A stretch of DNA of 64,000 nt from positions 1,364,001 through 1,428,000 of the forward strand of contig NZ_OZ075067.1 of the NCBI RefSeq assembly GCF_964186585.1, written 5' to 3'. Origin of the DNA: Microbacterium sp. MM2322. Its GTDB lineage: Bacteria > Actinomycetota > Actinomycetes > Actinomycetales > Microbacteriaceae. The notes below the pieces were generated by a model, which saw only the letters and a program-made list of their open reading frames with translations, did no database searches and had not been told where the DNA came from. A program made the position numbers and the translations under genes. This document shows, one piece after another, positions 1 to 8,630 of this stretch (position 1 is the stretch's first letter; every line of letters begins with the position of its first letter).

Positions 1-305
1 ATGGCGATGGTCACATATCCCATGACCAGCCCCGCCACCGCATTTCCCCGACCCACTGAGAGGGTGCTGCTCGCCCGCAGTCCGACGTGGCCGAAGATCG
101 CGGCGAGGATCCCCAGAGGGAAGGCGAAGAAGATCACGATGAGACCCCAGAGCGGGATCGGGACGCTGATGCCGAAGAACAGCGCGATGATTCCGAGAAC
201 GAGCCCCGCGGTCGCCGCGCCGTTCGACGGCCCTCGAACAACCTGCTGGAACACGACCTGCTGCGGGTAGTGCTGCTGCGGATAATTCGGCTGCGAATTG
301 GACAT
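1..305 (-). CDS. DUF4190-like small membrane protein (partial, 3' end outside window)
   Basis: The reading frame runs leftwards from an ATG at 303-305 and is still open at the window edge, so only about 101 residues are visible. The N-terminus is rich in Gln, Asn, Pro and Tyr (repeated PQQ), followed by two hydrophobic segments around residues 32-55 and 57-75 and a small loop rich in Ser and Gly. This layout, a Q/P/Y-rich cytoplasmic head plus two membrane helices, is typical of actinobacterial DUF4190-type proteins. Function is unknown. It lies 102 bp downstream of ppgK on the same strand. Confidence 0.65.
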   Translation of the reverse strand, partial: MSNSQPNYPQQHYPQQVVFQQVVRGPSNGAATAGLVLGIIALFFGISVPIPLWGLIVIFFAFPLGILAAIFGHVGLRASSTLSVGRGNAVAGLVMGYVTIA

Positions 306-407
306 CGGTTCCCCCCGAAACTATGAGTGTCGAACTGAGCTCGCACTTTATCGGCGGGGGATGACGCGTGTCCATCCGCAGGAGGCCGATCGACCGCTCG
401 CGTCCCG

Positions 408-1229
408 TCAGCGCGCGGTCGTCCCCGCCAGGTCTTCGCCCTCGTCGACCGAGACGGCCGAGTCCTCGCCCGCGAGCGCCAGCGCGGCGGCCCCGATGAT
501 GCCGGCGTTGTTGCGGTGTACGGCCGGAACGATCTCGGTCTTCAGGTCGAGCAGGGGCAAGAACTTGTCCGCGTGCTTCGAGACGCCGCCACCGACGACG
601 AACAGGTCGGGGGTGAAGAGGAACTCGAGGTGGCTGTAGTACTGCTGCAGACGCGCAGCCCAGGCATCCCACTCGAGCTCTTCGCGCTCCATGGCGGAGT
701 AGGCCGCGTAGTGCTCGAAGTCCTTCTTGTGGCCGGGGCGGTGCAGGTGACCGAGTTCGCTGTTGGGAACGAGGACGCCCTTGTAGATCATCGCCGTGCC
801 GATCCCGGTGCCGAGCGTCGTCAGGAGGACGAGGCCGTCACGATCCTTCGCGGCGCCGTACCGCATCTCGGCGACGCCGGCGACGTCCGCGTCGTTCGCG
901 AAGTGGATCGGACGGCCGAGACCCTTTTCGAAGAACGCCTCGGCTTCGAAGCCGATCCACGTGTCGGCGACGTTGGCGGCCGACAGCGTCCGGCCGTTCT
1001 TCACGATGGCGGGGAACGCGACGCCGAGCGGCACGTCGGCGTCCGTGACGTCGAGCTTCTCGAGCACCTCGGTGACGGCCTTCAGGACGTCGTCGGGCTC
1101 GGCGCCCTGAGGAGTCGGGACCTTGATCCGGTCGGTGAGGAGCTTTCCCTGCGAGAGGTCGACGAGCGCACCCTTGATGCCCGTCCCTCCGATGTCGATG
1201 CCGACGGCGGTGGTGGCGGTACCAGTCAT
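408..1229 (-). CDS. ppgK: Polyphosphate glucokinase (ROK family)
   Basis: 273 residues, the usual size of actinobacterial polyphosphate/ATP glucokinases. These phosphorylate glucose to glucose-6-phosphate in the cytoplasm, using inorganic polyphosphate or ATP. The N-terminal phosphate-binding motif GIDIGGTGIKG is present, followed by the sugar-site region FANDADVAG, the glycine-rich TTLGTGIGTA loop and VVGGGVSKHADKF near the C-terminus, all as in mycobacterial PpgK. The ATG at 1227-1229 was chosen because the ROK motif starts about ten residues later. A TAGGCT -10 box lies 7 nt upstream on the minus strand, which suggests a leaderless transcript. Residues upstream in the open frame are arginine-rich and not protein-like. 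Confidence 0.93.
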   Translation of the reverse strand: MTGTATTAVGIDIGGTGIKGALVDLSQGKLLTDRIKVPTPQGAEPDDVLKAVTEVLEKLDVTDADVPLGVAFPAIVKNGRTLSAANVADTWIGFEAEAFFEKGLGRPIHFANDADVAGVAEMRYGAAKDRDGLVLLTTLGTGIGTAMIYKGVLVPNSELGHLHRPGHKKDFEHYAAYSAMEREELEWDAWAARLQQYYSHLEFLFTPDLFVVGGGVSKHADKFLPLLDLKTEIVPAVHRNNAGIIGAAALALAGEDSAVSVDEGEDLAGTTAR

Positions 1230-1321
1230 GGTTCCGAGCCTAGTCGGACCCCGGCATCCCGGCCGTAGGTCTCGGGCCACCCCGTCCGTAGGATGAACCG
1301 CACGAGGCCGAGGAGGACCCC

Positions 1322-1504
1322 ATGAGCGACGCCGACAAGTACTGGTACAACCTGAAGACGGGCGAGGTCCAGCAGGGGTTCGAGTCCCCTGCCGTCGACC
1401 GCGCCGGGCCGTTCGACACCGCGGAGGATGCGGCACGTGCGCCGGAGATCATGCGTGAGCGCTCGCGGGCGTGGGCCGCAGAAGAAGCATCAGAAGACGA
1501 CTGA
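1322..1504 (+). CDS. SPOR-domain-like small protein
   Basis: 60 residues, acidic. The N-terminus SDADKYWYNLKTGEVQQG followed by a GPFDTAEDAARA stretch is the pattern of short actinobacterial proteins annotated as SPOR domain-containing, in which a Tyr/Trp strand precedes a GPF turn and a helix. There is no signal peptide or membrane segment. A purine-rich ribosome site (gaggaggac) precedes the ATG. It sits between ppgK (divergent) and glnA2. Function is unknown, and the SPOR assignment rests on resemblance only. Confidence 0.7.
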   Translation: MSDADKYWYNLKTGEVQQGFESPAVDRAGPFDTAEDAARAPEIMRERSRAWAAEEASEDD

Positions 1505-1582
1505 CGAGGGGCCGCGTCGCGTCACTCGGTCGTCTCTTTCGACCGCTAGTCTGGCAGTCGGCTCGGCACCGGGAAGGATGCG

Positions 1583-2920
1583 ATGGACAAGCAGCGTGAC
1601 TTCGTTCTGAGGACGATTGAGGAACGGGGGGTCAAGTTCATCCGGCTGTGGTTCACCGATGTGACGGGAACCCTCAAGTCGGTCGCGATCGCTCCGGCCG
1701 AGGTGGAGGGCGCCTTCGCGGAGGGCCTCGGCTTCGACGGCTCCGCCATCGAAGGTTTGACTCGCTCCTACGAGTCCGACCTTTTGGCGCACCCGGACCC
1801 GTCGACCTTCCAGACCCTGCCGTGGCGCGGTGAGATCGACCCGACTGCGCGCATGTTCTGCGACATCACGACGCCCGACGGCCAGCCCGCCGTCGCGGAC
1901 CCGCGGAATGTCCTGAAGCGCGCGCTGGCGAAAGCCGGCGACGCGGGCTTCACGTTCTACACGCACCCCGAGATCGAGTTCTATCTCCTGAAGTCGTCGA
2001 CGTTCGGCCCCGAGGGGCCTGAGCCGGTCGATTCGGCGGGCTACTTCGACAACGTCCCCGGTGGCACGGCGCACGACTTCCGCCGCCGCTCGGTCCGGAT
2101 GCTCGAGGATCTCGGCATCTCGGTGGAGTTCAGCCACCACGAGGGTGGTCCCGGACAGAACGAGATCGACCTCCGGTACGCCGATGCTCTCGCGACCGCG
2201 GACAACATCATGACCTTCCGCACCGTCGTCAAAGAGGTGGCCATCGAGCAGGGCGTGTACGCGACCTTCATGCCGAAGCCGCTCGGCGGCAAGCCCGGCA
2301 GCGGCATGCACACGCACATGTCCCTCTTCGAAGGCGACACGAACGCCTTCTACGAAGAGGGCGCCCAGTACCAGCTCTCGAAGACCGGTCGACAGTTCAT
2401 CGCGGGCCTTCTGCGCCACGCGAACGAGATCTCGGCCGTGACGAACCAGTTCGTGAACTCGTACAAGCGGCTGTGGGGCGGCGACGAGGCTCCGAGCTTC
2501 GTCTGTTGGGGCCACAACAACCGTTCTGCTCTCGTCCGCGTGCCGATGTACAAGCCGAACAAGGGGCAGTCGACGCGGGTGGAGTACCGTGCGCTCGACT
2601 CGGCCGCGAACCCCTACCTCGCCTACGCGCTCATGCTCGCGGCGGGCCTCAAGGGCATCGAGGAGGAGTACGAGCTTCCCCCCGAGGCCGAGGACAACGT
2701 GTGGTCGTTGACGGATGCCGAGCGCCGGGCCCTCGGCTACGGTCCGCTGCCGTCGAGCCTCGACCATGCCCTCGAGTACATGGAGGAGTCCGAGCTCGTC
2801 GCAGAGACTCTCGGCGAACAGGTCTTCAACTACGTGCTGCTGAACAAGCGGCGCGAGTGGCAGGAGTACCGGGCGCAGGTCACCCCGTTCGAGCTGCAGA
2901 AGAACCTCGAGATGCTCTGA
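1583..2920 (+). CDS. glnA2: Type I glutamine synthetase, GlnA2-like (short, non-adenylylated form)
   Basis: 445 residues. ATP-dependent ligation of ammonia to glutamate. The N-terminal beta-Grasp region (FIRLWFTDVTG), the NEIDLRYADAL segment and the PGSGMHTHMSLF catalytic loop are present. Where type I-beta enzymes carry the adenylylated tyrosine in a DLYELPPEE context, this protein reads NVWSLTDAERRALG, so it should not be a GlnE substrate. Length and pairing with glnE match mycobacterial GlnA2 (about 446 aa). Start: ATG with gggaagg just upstream; a TAGTCT -10 box lies at 1547-1552. It is 4 bp from glnE and certainly co-transcribed with it. It is a second synthetase in addition to glnA1 at 13406-14830. 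Confidence 0.95.
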   Translation: MDKQRDFVLRTIEERGVKFIRLWFTDVTGTLKSVAIAPAEVEGAFAEGLGFDGSAIEGLTRSYESDLLAHPDPSTFQTLPWRGEIDPTARMFCDITTPDGQPAVADPRNVLKRALAKAGDAGFTFYTHPEIEFYLLKSSTFGPEGPEPVDSAGYFDNVPGGTAHDFRRRSVRMLEDLGISVEFSHHEGGPGQNEIDLRYADALATADNIMTFRTVVKEVAIEQGVYATFMPKPLGGKPGSGMHTHMSLFEGDTNAFYEEGAQYQLSKTGRQFIAGLLRHANEISAVTNQFVNSYKRLWGGDEAPSFVCWGHNNRSALVRVPMYKPNKGQSTRVEYRALDSAANPYLAYALMLAAGLKGIEEEYELPPEAEDNVWSLTDAERRALGYGPLPSSLDHALEYMEESELVAETLGEQVFNYVLLNKRREWQEYRAQVTPFELQKNLEML

Positions 2921-2924
2921 GGCC

Positions 2925-5906
2925 ATGGCCTCGATCGAGCGACGGGCGTCGCTCACCGGCCTCGCCCGCGCAGGGTTCTCGGATCTCTCGGGGTCGTCCG
3001 ACGCCCTCGACGAGCTGGGGTCCCTGACCGGGATCGAGCGCGCGGACCTCGTGGTCGCTGCGCAGCGTGCCGCGGACCCCGACGGCGCGGTTCAGGCGTG
3101 CGTGCGGATCGGTCGGCGAGACCCTGACGCCCTACGCCATGCGCTGACGGAGGCGTCGGACGTCGTCTGGTCTCTCCTGGGAGCATCGTCCGGGTACGCA
3201 GATTTCTTCCTCCGCCATCCCGACGAACTGGCGCACCTCGTCGGCGCCGGCCGCATGCTGCCGTCGGCTCGCGCCATGCGAGAGGCCCTGCTCGAGGCCG
3301 TCGATGCGGATGCCGACGGGTTCGCCGCGGCATCCGATGAGTCCGCGTGGGTCGCTCTTCGCGTGCGATATCGGCGGATCGTCGCCCTGATCGCGGCATA
3401 CGACCTCGCCGCGGACGATGCGACCCAGGTGCTCCCCGAAGTCGCTGCAGCACTCGCGGACGCCGCGGGAGCGGCACTCGATGCTTCTCTGTGCGCCGCG
3501 CGCGCCCGCGCTGCGACGGCGATGTTCCCCCGGGAGGAGGTCGCGGCGACGCGACTCTCGGTCATCGGGATGGGCAAGACCGGCGCGCGGGAACTGAACT
3601 ACGTCAGTGACGTCGACGTCATCTTCGTGGCAGGCGTGGCGGAGGGTGCCGACGTCACCGAGGGGCGTGCGGTGGACATCGCGACCCGGCTCGCGACGCT
3701 CACGATGCGGGGCATCTCCGATGTGGAAGTAGAGCCGCCGCTGTGGGAGGTGGACCCGAACCTCCGTCCCGAGGGCAAGCAGGGTGCTCTCGTGCGGACG
3801 CTCGATTCGCATCTGTCGTATTACGGACGTTGGGCCAAGAGCTGGGAGTTCCAAGCCCTCCTCAAGGCGCGCCCGCTCGCGGGCGACCTCGAGCTGGGGG
3901 AGAAGTACTGCACCGCCGTCCAACCGCTCGTGTGGACGAGCAGTGCGCGGGAGAACTTCGTCGACAGCGTGCAGCGGATGCGCGAGCGGGTGACCGACCA
4001 CATCCCGGCGCACGAGGTGGCGCGTCAGCTCAAGCTCGGGCCGGGCGGCATCCGGGACATCGAGTTCACGGTGCAACTGCTGCAACTCGTCCACGGCCTG
4101 TCCGATGAGGGGATTCGTCAGCAGAGCACGCTCGGGGCTCTCGTCGCGCTCGTCGGGGAGGGCTACATCGGGCGGACGGATGCCGCGGCCTTCGGCCAGC
4201 ACTACCGCACCCTCCGGGTCATGGAGCACCGCCTGCAGCTGCGGCGACTGCAGCGGACCCATCTCATGCCGACCACCGATGACGAGTTGCGCGTGCTGGC
4301 ACGGGCCACGAGGCTCGCGACGGATGCCGCGGGCATCGGCTCCGTCTGGGAGCGCGTGAAGCTGCAGGTGCGCGAAATCCACATCCGCCTCTTTTACCGA
4401 CCGCTCCTGTCAGCTGTCGCGGCGCTTCCGGCCGAGGAGCAGGGCGCGCTGTCGTCGGCGCAGGCGCACGATCGACTGGCCGCGATCGGTTTCAGGGACC
4501 CGGCAGGCACTCTCCGCCACATCGGGGCGTTGACGAGCGGGCTCAGTCGGAAGGCGACGATCCAGCGTCACCTGATGCCGGTCATGATCCGCTGGTTCGC
4601 CGATGGGGTGGACCCCGACTACGGGATGGTGTCGTTCCGACGAATCAGCGAACGCCTCGGTGACACTCCGTGGTTCTTGCGGATGCTCCGCGACTCGTCG
4701 GGTGCTGCCGAACGACTTACTCGGGTCCTTTCGGGCTCGCGCTACGCGGCGGATCTCATGGAGTGGATTCCCGAGGCCGTGGCCTGGTTGGACTCGTCGG
4801 AACAGCTGCGGCCGAGGTCGGGTTTCGCGCTGCAGCAGGAGGCGCGCGCGATCCAGGCCCGACACGAGTCGATCAGCGACGCAATGCGTTCCGTGCGCGC
4901 GCTTCGCCGCCGAGAGCTCCTGCGGCTCGCCCTCGGGGGGCTGCTGGGCGAACTGACGATCGCTGAGCTGTCCCAGGGCCTGACCTCCATCAGCGAGGTC
5001 ACGATCCAAGCGACGCTGCGCGCCGTGTGGCGCGAGGTCGTGCCGCCCGAGGACGATGCACTCGACTTCGCGGTGATCGCGATGGGACGATTCGGCGGCG
5101 CCGAGCTCGGATTCGGGTCCGATGCGGACGTGATGTACGTCTACGAGGCCAACGGTGTGCCCGCGCAGCGTGCGCAGGAACTCGCGCTGAAGATCGTGCA
5201 GGGTCTCCGTGCGCACTCCGAGGATCAGAGAGCGCCGTTCGACCTCGATGCGGGACTTCGTCCGGAGGGACGCAACGGTCCCATGGCGCGATCGCTCGAC
5301 TCCTACGCCGAGTACTACCGGCGCTGGTCGCTGTCGTGGGAGGCGCAGGCTCTACTCCGCGCCCGCGGGGTCGCGGGGAGCGTCAAGCTGATCGCCCGGT
5401 TCATGGTGCTGGCGGACGACCTCCGGTATCCGCTCCATCCCGACGCGCAGGGGCTCCGTGAGATCAAGCGCATCAAGGCGCGGGTCGAGAACGAGCGCCT
5501 GCCGCAAGGTGTGGACCGCTCACGCCATCTCAAGCTCGGCCCGGGCGGGCTGAGCGACGTCGAGTGGCTCGTGCAGCTCTTGCAGCTCCAACACGGGGTG
5601 GAGATCGAGGGGCTCCGGACGACCTCGACGACGGCTGCTCTCGAGGCCGCCCGCGGCGCGGGGTTGATCCCGGATGACGCGGCCGAGAAGTTGTCCGAGG
5701 CGTGGTGGCTCGCGAGCAGGCTCCGTTCCGCCAACACGCTTCTCTCTGGCCAGACGAGCGACGTCCTTCCGAGCGATCGTGGCAAACTCGACGGCATCGG
5801 CCGACTTCTGGAGTACGAACCTCGTTGCGCCACTCAGGTGGAGGAGGATTGGCTGCGAACCGCGCGTCGAGCACGCCGCGCCTTCGAGAACCTGTTCTAC
5901 GGCTGA
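2925..5906 (+). CDS. glnE: Bifunctional glutamine synthetase adenylyltransferase / adenylyl-removing enzyme
   Basis: 993 residues, in the normal range for actinobacterial GlnE. It adenylylates and deadenylylates glutamine synthetase in response to nitrogen status. Two nucleotidyltransferase cores are visible. The N-terminal one has GMGKTGARELNY and SDVDVIFV at about residues 214-231 (adenylyl-removing half). The C-terminal one has AMGRFGGAELGFGSDADVMY at about 717-737 (adenylyltransferase half). Each is followed by a GPGG-(I/L)-(R/S)-D-(I/V)-E motif (KLGPGGIRDIEF, KLGPGGLSDVEW). Both metal-binding Asp pairs are intact, so both activities should be present. The likely target in this window is the GlnA1 tyrosine near residue 402. 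Confidence 0.97.
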   Translation: MASIERRASLTGLARAGFSDLSGSSDALDELGSLTGIERADLVVAAQRAADPDGAVQACVRIGRRDPDALRHALTEASDVVWSLLGASSGYADFFLRHPDELAHLVGAGRMLPSARAMREALLEAVDADADGFAAASDESAWVALRVRYRRIVALIAAYDLAADDATQVLPEVAAALADAAGAALDASLCAARARAATAMFPREEVAATRLSVIGMGKTGARELNYVSDVDVIFVAGVAEGADVTEGRAVDIATRLATLTMRGISDVEVEPPLWEVDPNLRPEGKQGALVRTLDSHLSYYGRWAKSWEFQALLKARPLAGDLELGEKYCTAVQPLVWTSSARENFVDSVQRMRERVTDHIPAHEVARQLKLGPGGIRDIEFTVQLLQLVHGLSDEGIRQQSTLGALVALVGEGYIGRTDAAAFGQHYRTLRVMEHRLQLRRLQRTHLMPTTDDELRVLARATRLATDAAGIGSVWERVKLQVREIHIRLFYRPLLSAVAALPAEEQGALSSAQAHDRLAAIGFRDPAGTLRHIGALTSGLSRKATIQRHLMPVMIRWFADGVDPDYGMVSFRRISERLGDTPWFLRMLRDSSGAAERLTRVLSGSRYAADLMEWIPEAVAWLDSSEQLRPRSGFALQQEARAIQARHESISDAMRSVRALRRRELLRLALGGLLGELTIAELSQGLTSISEVTIQATLRAVWREVVPPEDDALDFAVIAMGRFGGAELGFGSDADVMYVYEANGVPAQRAQELALKIVQGLRAHSEDQRAPFDLDAGLRPEGRNGPMARSLDSYAEYYRRWSLSWEAQALLRARGVAGSVKLIARFMVLADDLRYPLHPDAQGLREIKRIKARVENERLPQGVDRSRHLKLGPGGLSDVEWLVQLLQLQHGVEIEGLRTTSTTAALEAARGAGLIPDDAAEKLSEAWWLASRLRSANTLLSGQTSDVLPSDRGKLDGIGRLLEYEPRCATQVEEDWLRTARRARRAFENLFYG

Positions 5907-5936
5907 GCGCCGACCCGACCGAAAGGCACCACCCCT

Positions 5937-6851
5937 ATGTCCGTTGGACTGCTGGCCGTCGTCGACGACATTCTGAGCGCCGCACTCAAGGCCTCCTCGA
6001 AGACAGCCGGAGTGGTGATCGACGACGCCGCGGTCACCCCGCAGTACGTGCAGGGCGTCACGCCCGCCCGTGAGCTGCCCATCGTCGGCAAGATCGCGCT
6101 CGGCTCGCTCGTCAACAAGTTCCTCATCATCATCCCGATCGCGCTCGTGCTGACGGCGTTCGCACCGGATGTGCTGCCGTTCCTCCTCATCCTCGGTGGC
6201 GCCTTCCTCTGCTTCGAGGGCGCGGAGAAGGTGCTGGAGTGGTTCGGGTTCCACATGCACGCCGAGGAGGAGACGGAACGTGACGAGAAGAAGCTCGTCC
6301 TCGGCGCCGTCCGGACCGACCTCATCCTGTCCAGCGAGATCATGCTGATCTCCCTCGACAGTCTCGAGGAAAACCTCGGTGTGTGGCAGACGCTCGCGAT
6401 CCTCGCCGTCATCGCGCTCATGATGACCCTGCTCGTGTACGGTGCGGTCGCTCTCCTGGTGAAGATCGACGACATCGGGCTGAAAATGGCGAAGAGTTCC
6501 ATCAGGCGCGTCCGTCATAACGGCGCCCGCATCGTTCGGTCCATGCCCGCTGTGTTCCGGGGTATCAGCATCCTCGGCACGGTCGCGATGCTGTGGGTCG
6601 GCGGTCACCTGGTGCTCGAGAACGTGGGCAAGGTCGGTTGGCACTGGACCACCGATCTTCTGCACGGCGTGGAGCATCTCCTCGAGGCCGCCGGACCCGT
6701 CATCGTCTGGTTCGGGGAGACCCTCGTGTCCGCGATCGCAGGACTGCTCCTCGGGCTCGTCATCGTCGGGGTGATCCTCCTGATCGGGCGCCTCCGCGGC
6801 AAGAGCCGTGGGCACGCCGACGCCGACGCGGATGCCGCCAAGGGGCACTGA
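5937..6851 (+). CDS. DUF808 (YedI-like) inner membrane protein
   Basis: 304 residues with several hydrophobic helices (about residues 55-100, 155-185, 210-235, 255-285). The opening GLLAVVDDILSAALKAS and the FLCFEGAEKVLEW segment are typical of the DUF808/YedI family of cytoplasmic membrane proteins. Function is unknown in the family. It starts 30 bp after glnE with a good ribosome site (accgaaagg) and could share its transcript. The C-terminal tail is Asp/Ala rich. Confidence 0.88.
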   Translation: MSVGLLAVVDDILSAALKASSKTAGVVIDDAAVTPQYVQGVTPARELPIVGKIALGSLVNKFLIIIPIALVLTAFAPDVLPFLLILGGAFLCFEGAEKVLEWFGFHMHAEEETERDEKKLVLGAVRTDLILSSEIMLISLDSLEENLGVWQTLAILAVIALMMTLLVYGAVALLVKIDDIGLKMAKSSIRRVRHNGARIVRSMPAVFRGISILGTVAMLWVGGHLVLENVGKVGWHWTTDLLHGVEHLLEAAGPVIVWFGETLVSAIAGLLLGLVIVGVILLIGRLRGKSRGHADADADAAKGH

Positions 6852-6900
6852 GCCTGTCAAGGGGGCCGTCATTGCCGGGATCGACGCGTAGCGTCCGAGC

Positions 6901-7164
6901 ATGACGAGCCATCAGCACGACGCAGACGAGCCGACCGCGGCGACGGACACCGCCCATTCCCAGAACGATCAGATCGATCAGGACACGGCATACAGTCCCG
7001 GCAGCGAGACCGAGACGCAGCAGAAGCAGGAAGAGCGCGTCTCGGGCGACGTCGACAGCGACATCGATGAGTCGCAGGTTCAGGTTGCTCCAGGCACGGG
7101 CGGGCCCGATGACGTCGGCGAGATCGACGTCGACCCCAAGGACATCAACCTCCCGGGCTTCTGA
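6901..7164 (+). CDS. Small acidic hypothetical protein
   Basis: 87 residues, strongly acidic and Gln/Asp/Thr rich, without hydrophobic segments or cysteines; probably disordered. The C-terminus DPKDINLPGF is the most protein-like part. A TAGCGT -10 box at 6889-6894 lies 6 nt before the ATG, so the mRNA is probably leaderless. It ends 4 bp before the glutaminase start and is likely co-transcribed with it. I do not recognise a family. Confidence 0.65.
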   Translation: MTSHQHDADEPTAATDTAHSQNDQIDQDTAYSPGSETETQQKQEERVSGDVDSDIDESQVQVAPGTGGPDDVGEIDVDPKDINLPGF

Positions 7165-7168
7165 TTCC

Positions 7169-8110
7169 ATGACGTCGAGTCGACACAGCGAGCTGTCGTC
7201 CTACGATCTCAAGTCCGTCGTCGAGCGGGCTCGGGCACAGGGCGGCGGCGAGGTCGACCGCAGTGTGCCGGCGCTCGCGTCCGCAGACCCGGACGTGTTC
7301 GCGGTAGCGCTCGCACACCTGGACGGTGCGGTCACGTCAGCCGGCGATGCCGCCGTGGCCTTCAGCCTTCAGTCCGCGGTGAAGCCGTTCCTGTTCGCCC
7401 TCGCCCTCGCCGACACGGGCGGCGATGCGATCGACCGGGTGGGCATCGAGCCGACGGGGGAGTCCTTCGACGCCATCAAGCTCGAAAGCGGAACGGGGCG
7501 ACCGCCGAATCCGATGGTGAACGCGGGCGCACTTCTCACCGCCGCACTGGTCCACGGCGAGGATGTCGCTGCCCGCGATGAGCGGATCCTGCGCGGCCTG
7601 TCGGCGTTCGCCGGTCGGTCGTTGGCCGTCGATGAGGAGGTCGCACGGGACGAGCACCTCATGGGGGATCGCAATCATGCGCTCGCGCACCTGATGCGTT
7701 CCGAGGGCACCCTCGATGTCACCGCCGACGACGCCGTCGCCGTCTATGCACGTGCGTGTGCCGTCCTGGTCGACGTCGAGGCGCTGGCCATCATGGGTGC
7801 GACGCTCGCCGCCGGCGGGCGGAACCCTGTCACCGGAGAGCGCGTCGTGTCGGCGGACGTCGCCAGGGATGTCATCTCCGTCATGGCGACCTGCGGTGTG
7901 TACGACGGTTCCGGCAGATGGATGCGGAGCGTCGGCATCCCGGCCAAATCCAGCGTCTCGGGTGCCCTCGTTCTCTCGGTGCCCGGCGTCCTGGGCGCAG
8001 CGACGATCAGTCCGCCCCTCGACGAGCGGGGGACGAGCGTGCGTGGTCACGTCGCCGCAGACATCCTCAGTGTGGAGCTGGGTCTCCACGCGTTCGGTCG
8101 CCTGACCTGA
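7169..8110 (+). CDS. glsA: Glutaminase
   Basis: 313 residues. Hydrolyses L-glutamine to glutamate and ammonia in the cytoplasm. The beta-lactamase-like serine fold is visible: the Ser-x-x-Lys catalytic pair in FSLQSAVKPF (about residue 67), RPPNPMVNAGALL (substrate Asn), a YARACAV segment and GIPAKSSVSGALVLSVPG near the C-terminus. The frame is open further upstream, but that part overlaps the previous gene and reads as out-of-frame Arg/Ser sequence, so the ATG at 7169 was taken. A strong bidirectional terminator (8123-8155) follows. In the ancestral arrangement it converged on glnA1, now pushed 5.2 kb away by the inserted element. Confidence 0.92.
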   Translation: MTSSRHSELSSYDLKSVVERARAQGGGEVDRSVPALASADPDVFAVALAHLDGAVTSAGDAAVAFSLQSAVKPFLFALALADTGGDAIDRVGIEPTGESFDAIKLESGTGRPPNPMVNAGALLTAALVHGEDVAARDERILRGLSAFAGRSLAVDEEVARDEHLMGDRNHALAHLMRSEGTLDVTADDAVAVYARACAVLVDVEALAIMGATLAAGGRNPVTGERVVSADVARDVISVMATCGVYDGSGRWMRSVGIPAKSSVSGALVLSVPGVLGAATISPPLDERGTSVRGHVAADILSVELGLHAFGRLT

Positions 8111-8122
8111 TCACCGACGCGG

Positions 8123-8155
8123 AAAGGCCCGCCGACAGGATGTCGGCGGGCCTTT
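8123..8155. terminator. Bidirectional terminator: glsA now, formerly glnA1 too
   Basis: Perfect 15-bp stem (aaaggcccgccgaca with its complement) and a 3-nt gga loop, A-rich on the left and T-rich on the right, so it can end transcripts from both sides. It lies 19 bp outside the duplicated glnA 3' end at 8172-8198. It was therefore probably the shared glsA/glnA1 terminator before the element inserted. Confidence 0.9.
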
Positions 8156-8171
8156 CGAGGTGGTGCGGAGA

Positions 8172-8198
8172 TCAGACTCCGAAGTACAGCTCGAATTC
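8172..8198 (-). repeat. Left attachment site: orphan 3' end of glnA
   Basis: Read on the minus strand, this stretch encodes the last residues of GlnA (EFELYFGV) and a TGA stop, with no glnA gene attached. A 20-bp exact match, actccgaagtacagctcgaa, occurs at 8176-8195 and again at 13410-13429 inside the intact glnA1; extended, 22 of 23 bases match. The reading frame loses resemblance to GlnA immediately upstream. This fits the outer half of a site-specific integration, with the original glnA stop and terminator left outside the element. Confidence 0.85.
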
Positions 8199-8290
8199 CT
8201 CCCGCGGTAACGGCTATGCATGGGAGATGCTGACTCCCGCGTGATCCTGCGGAAGTTGCTCACGGCTCTTGATGGTTGTTCATGGGCTCT

Positions 8291-8320
8291 TGCGGACGTT
8301 CTGCGGACTCGCTGCGGACT
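8291..8320 (+). repeat. Direct repeats, likely integrase arm-type sites (left)
   Basis: Three copies of tgcggac(t) begin at 8291, 8302 and 8313, exactly 11 bp apart, about one helical turn. The 22-bp stretch 8299-8320 matches 13358-13379 at the other end of the element in 21 of 22 positions, in the same orientation. Paired short direct repeats inside both ends are the usual layout of arm sites bound by the N-terminal domain of tyrosine integrases. Confidence 0.7.
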
Positions 8321-8328
8321 CATGACCT

Positions 8329-8613
8329 CTAGCTCGACTTGCGTGCGCGTTCCGCTGCCGATCGACGCCGAGTCTCAGCCGCCTTGTGACCCGCGGCAGA
8401 TCGGGTCGATTGGATCCAACCGCTACCGGACTCCGCCGGCTTCACCTCGAGATCCGCGATGACTCGGGATGGAGGGAAGCGATACACCCCGCCGACTTTC
8501 ATCACGGGGATATCGCCCTCGTGCACCATGCGTGCGATGGTCCTGGGGGAGACGGCGAGGATGCGCGCGATCTCCTTCATATCGACCGCCTGTTCGTGCT
8601 GACCGTCCGTCAT
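8329..8613 (-). CDS. Excisionase-like helix-turn-helix protein
   Basis: 94 residues. The first 55 residues form a MerR/Xis-type winged HTH: MKEIARILAVSPRTIARMV is the helix-turn-helix and VGGVYRFPPSRVIADLE the wing and following strand. The C-terminal 30 residues are Arg/Ala/Ser rich and basic. Such proteins bend attachment DNA during excision or act as small regulators. It lies just inside the left attachment site and starts 17 bp from the divergent gene at 8631, so both probably share a control region. Confidence 0.8.
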   Translation of the reverse strand: MTDGQHEQAVDMKEIARILAVSPRTIARMVHEGDIPVMKVGGVYRFPPSRVIADLEVKPAESGSGWIQSTRSAAGHKAAETRRRSAAERARKSS

Positions 8614-8630
8614 GGTGTGAAGCTACAGGC

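Noticed and set aside
7067..7168. N-terminal extension of the glutaminase.
   Set aside because: It overlaps the preceding gene out of frame and reads as low-complexity Arg/Ser/Thr.
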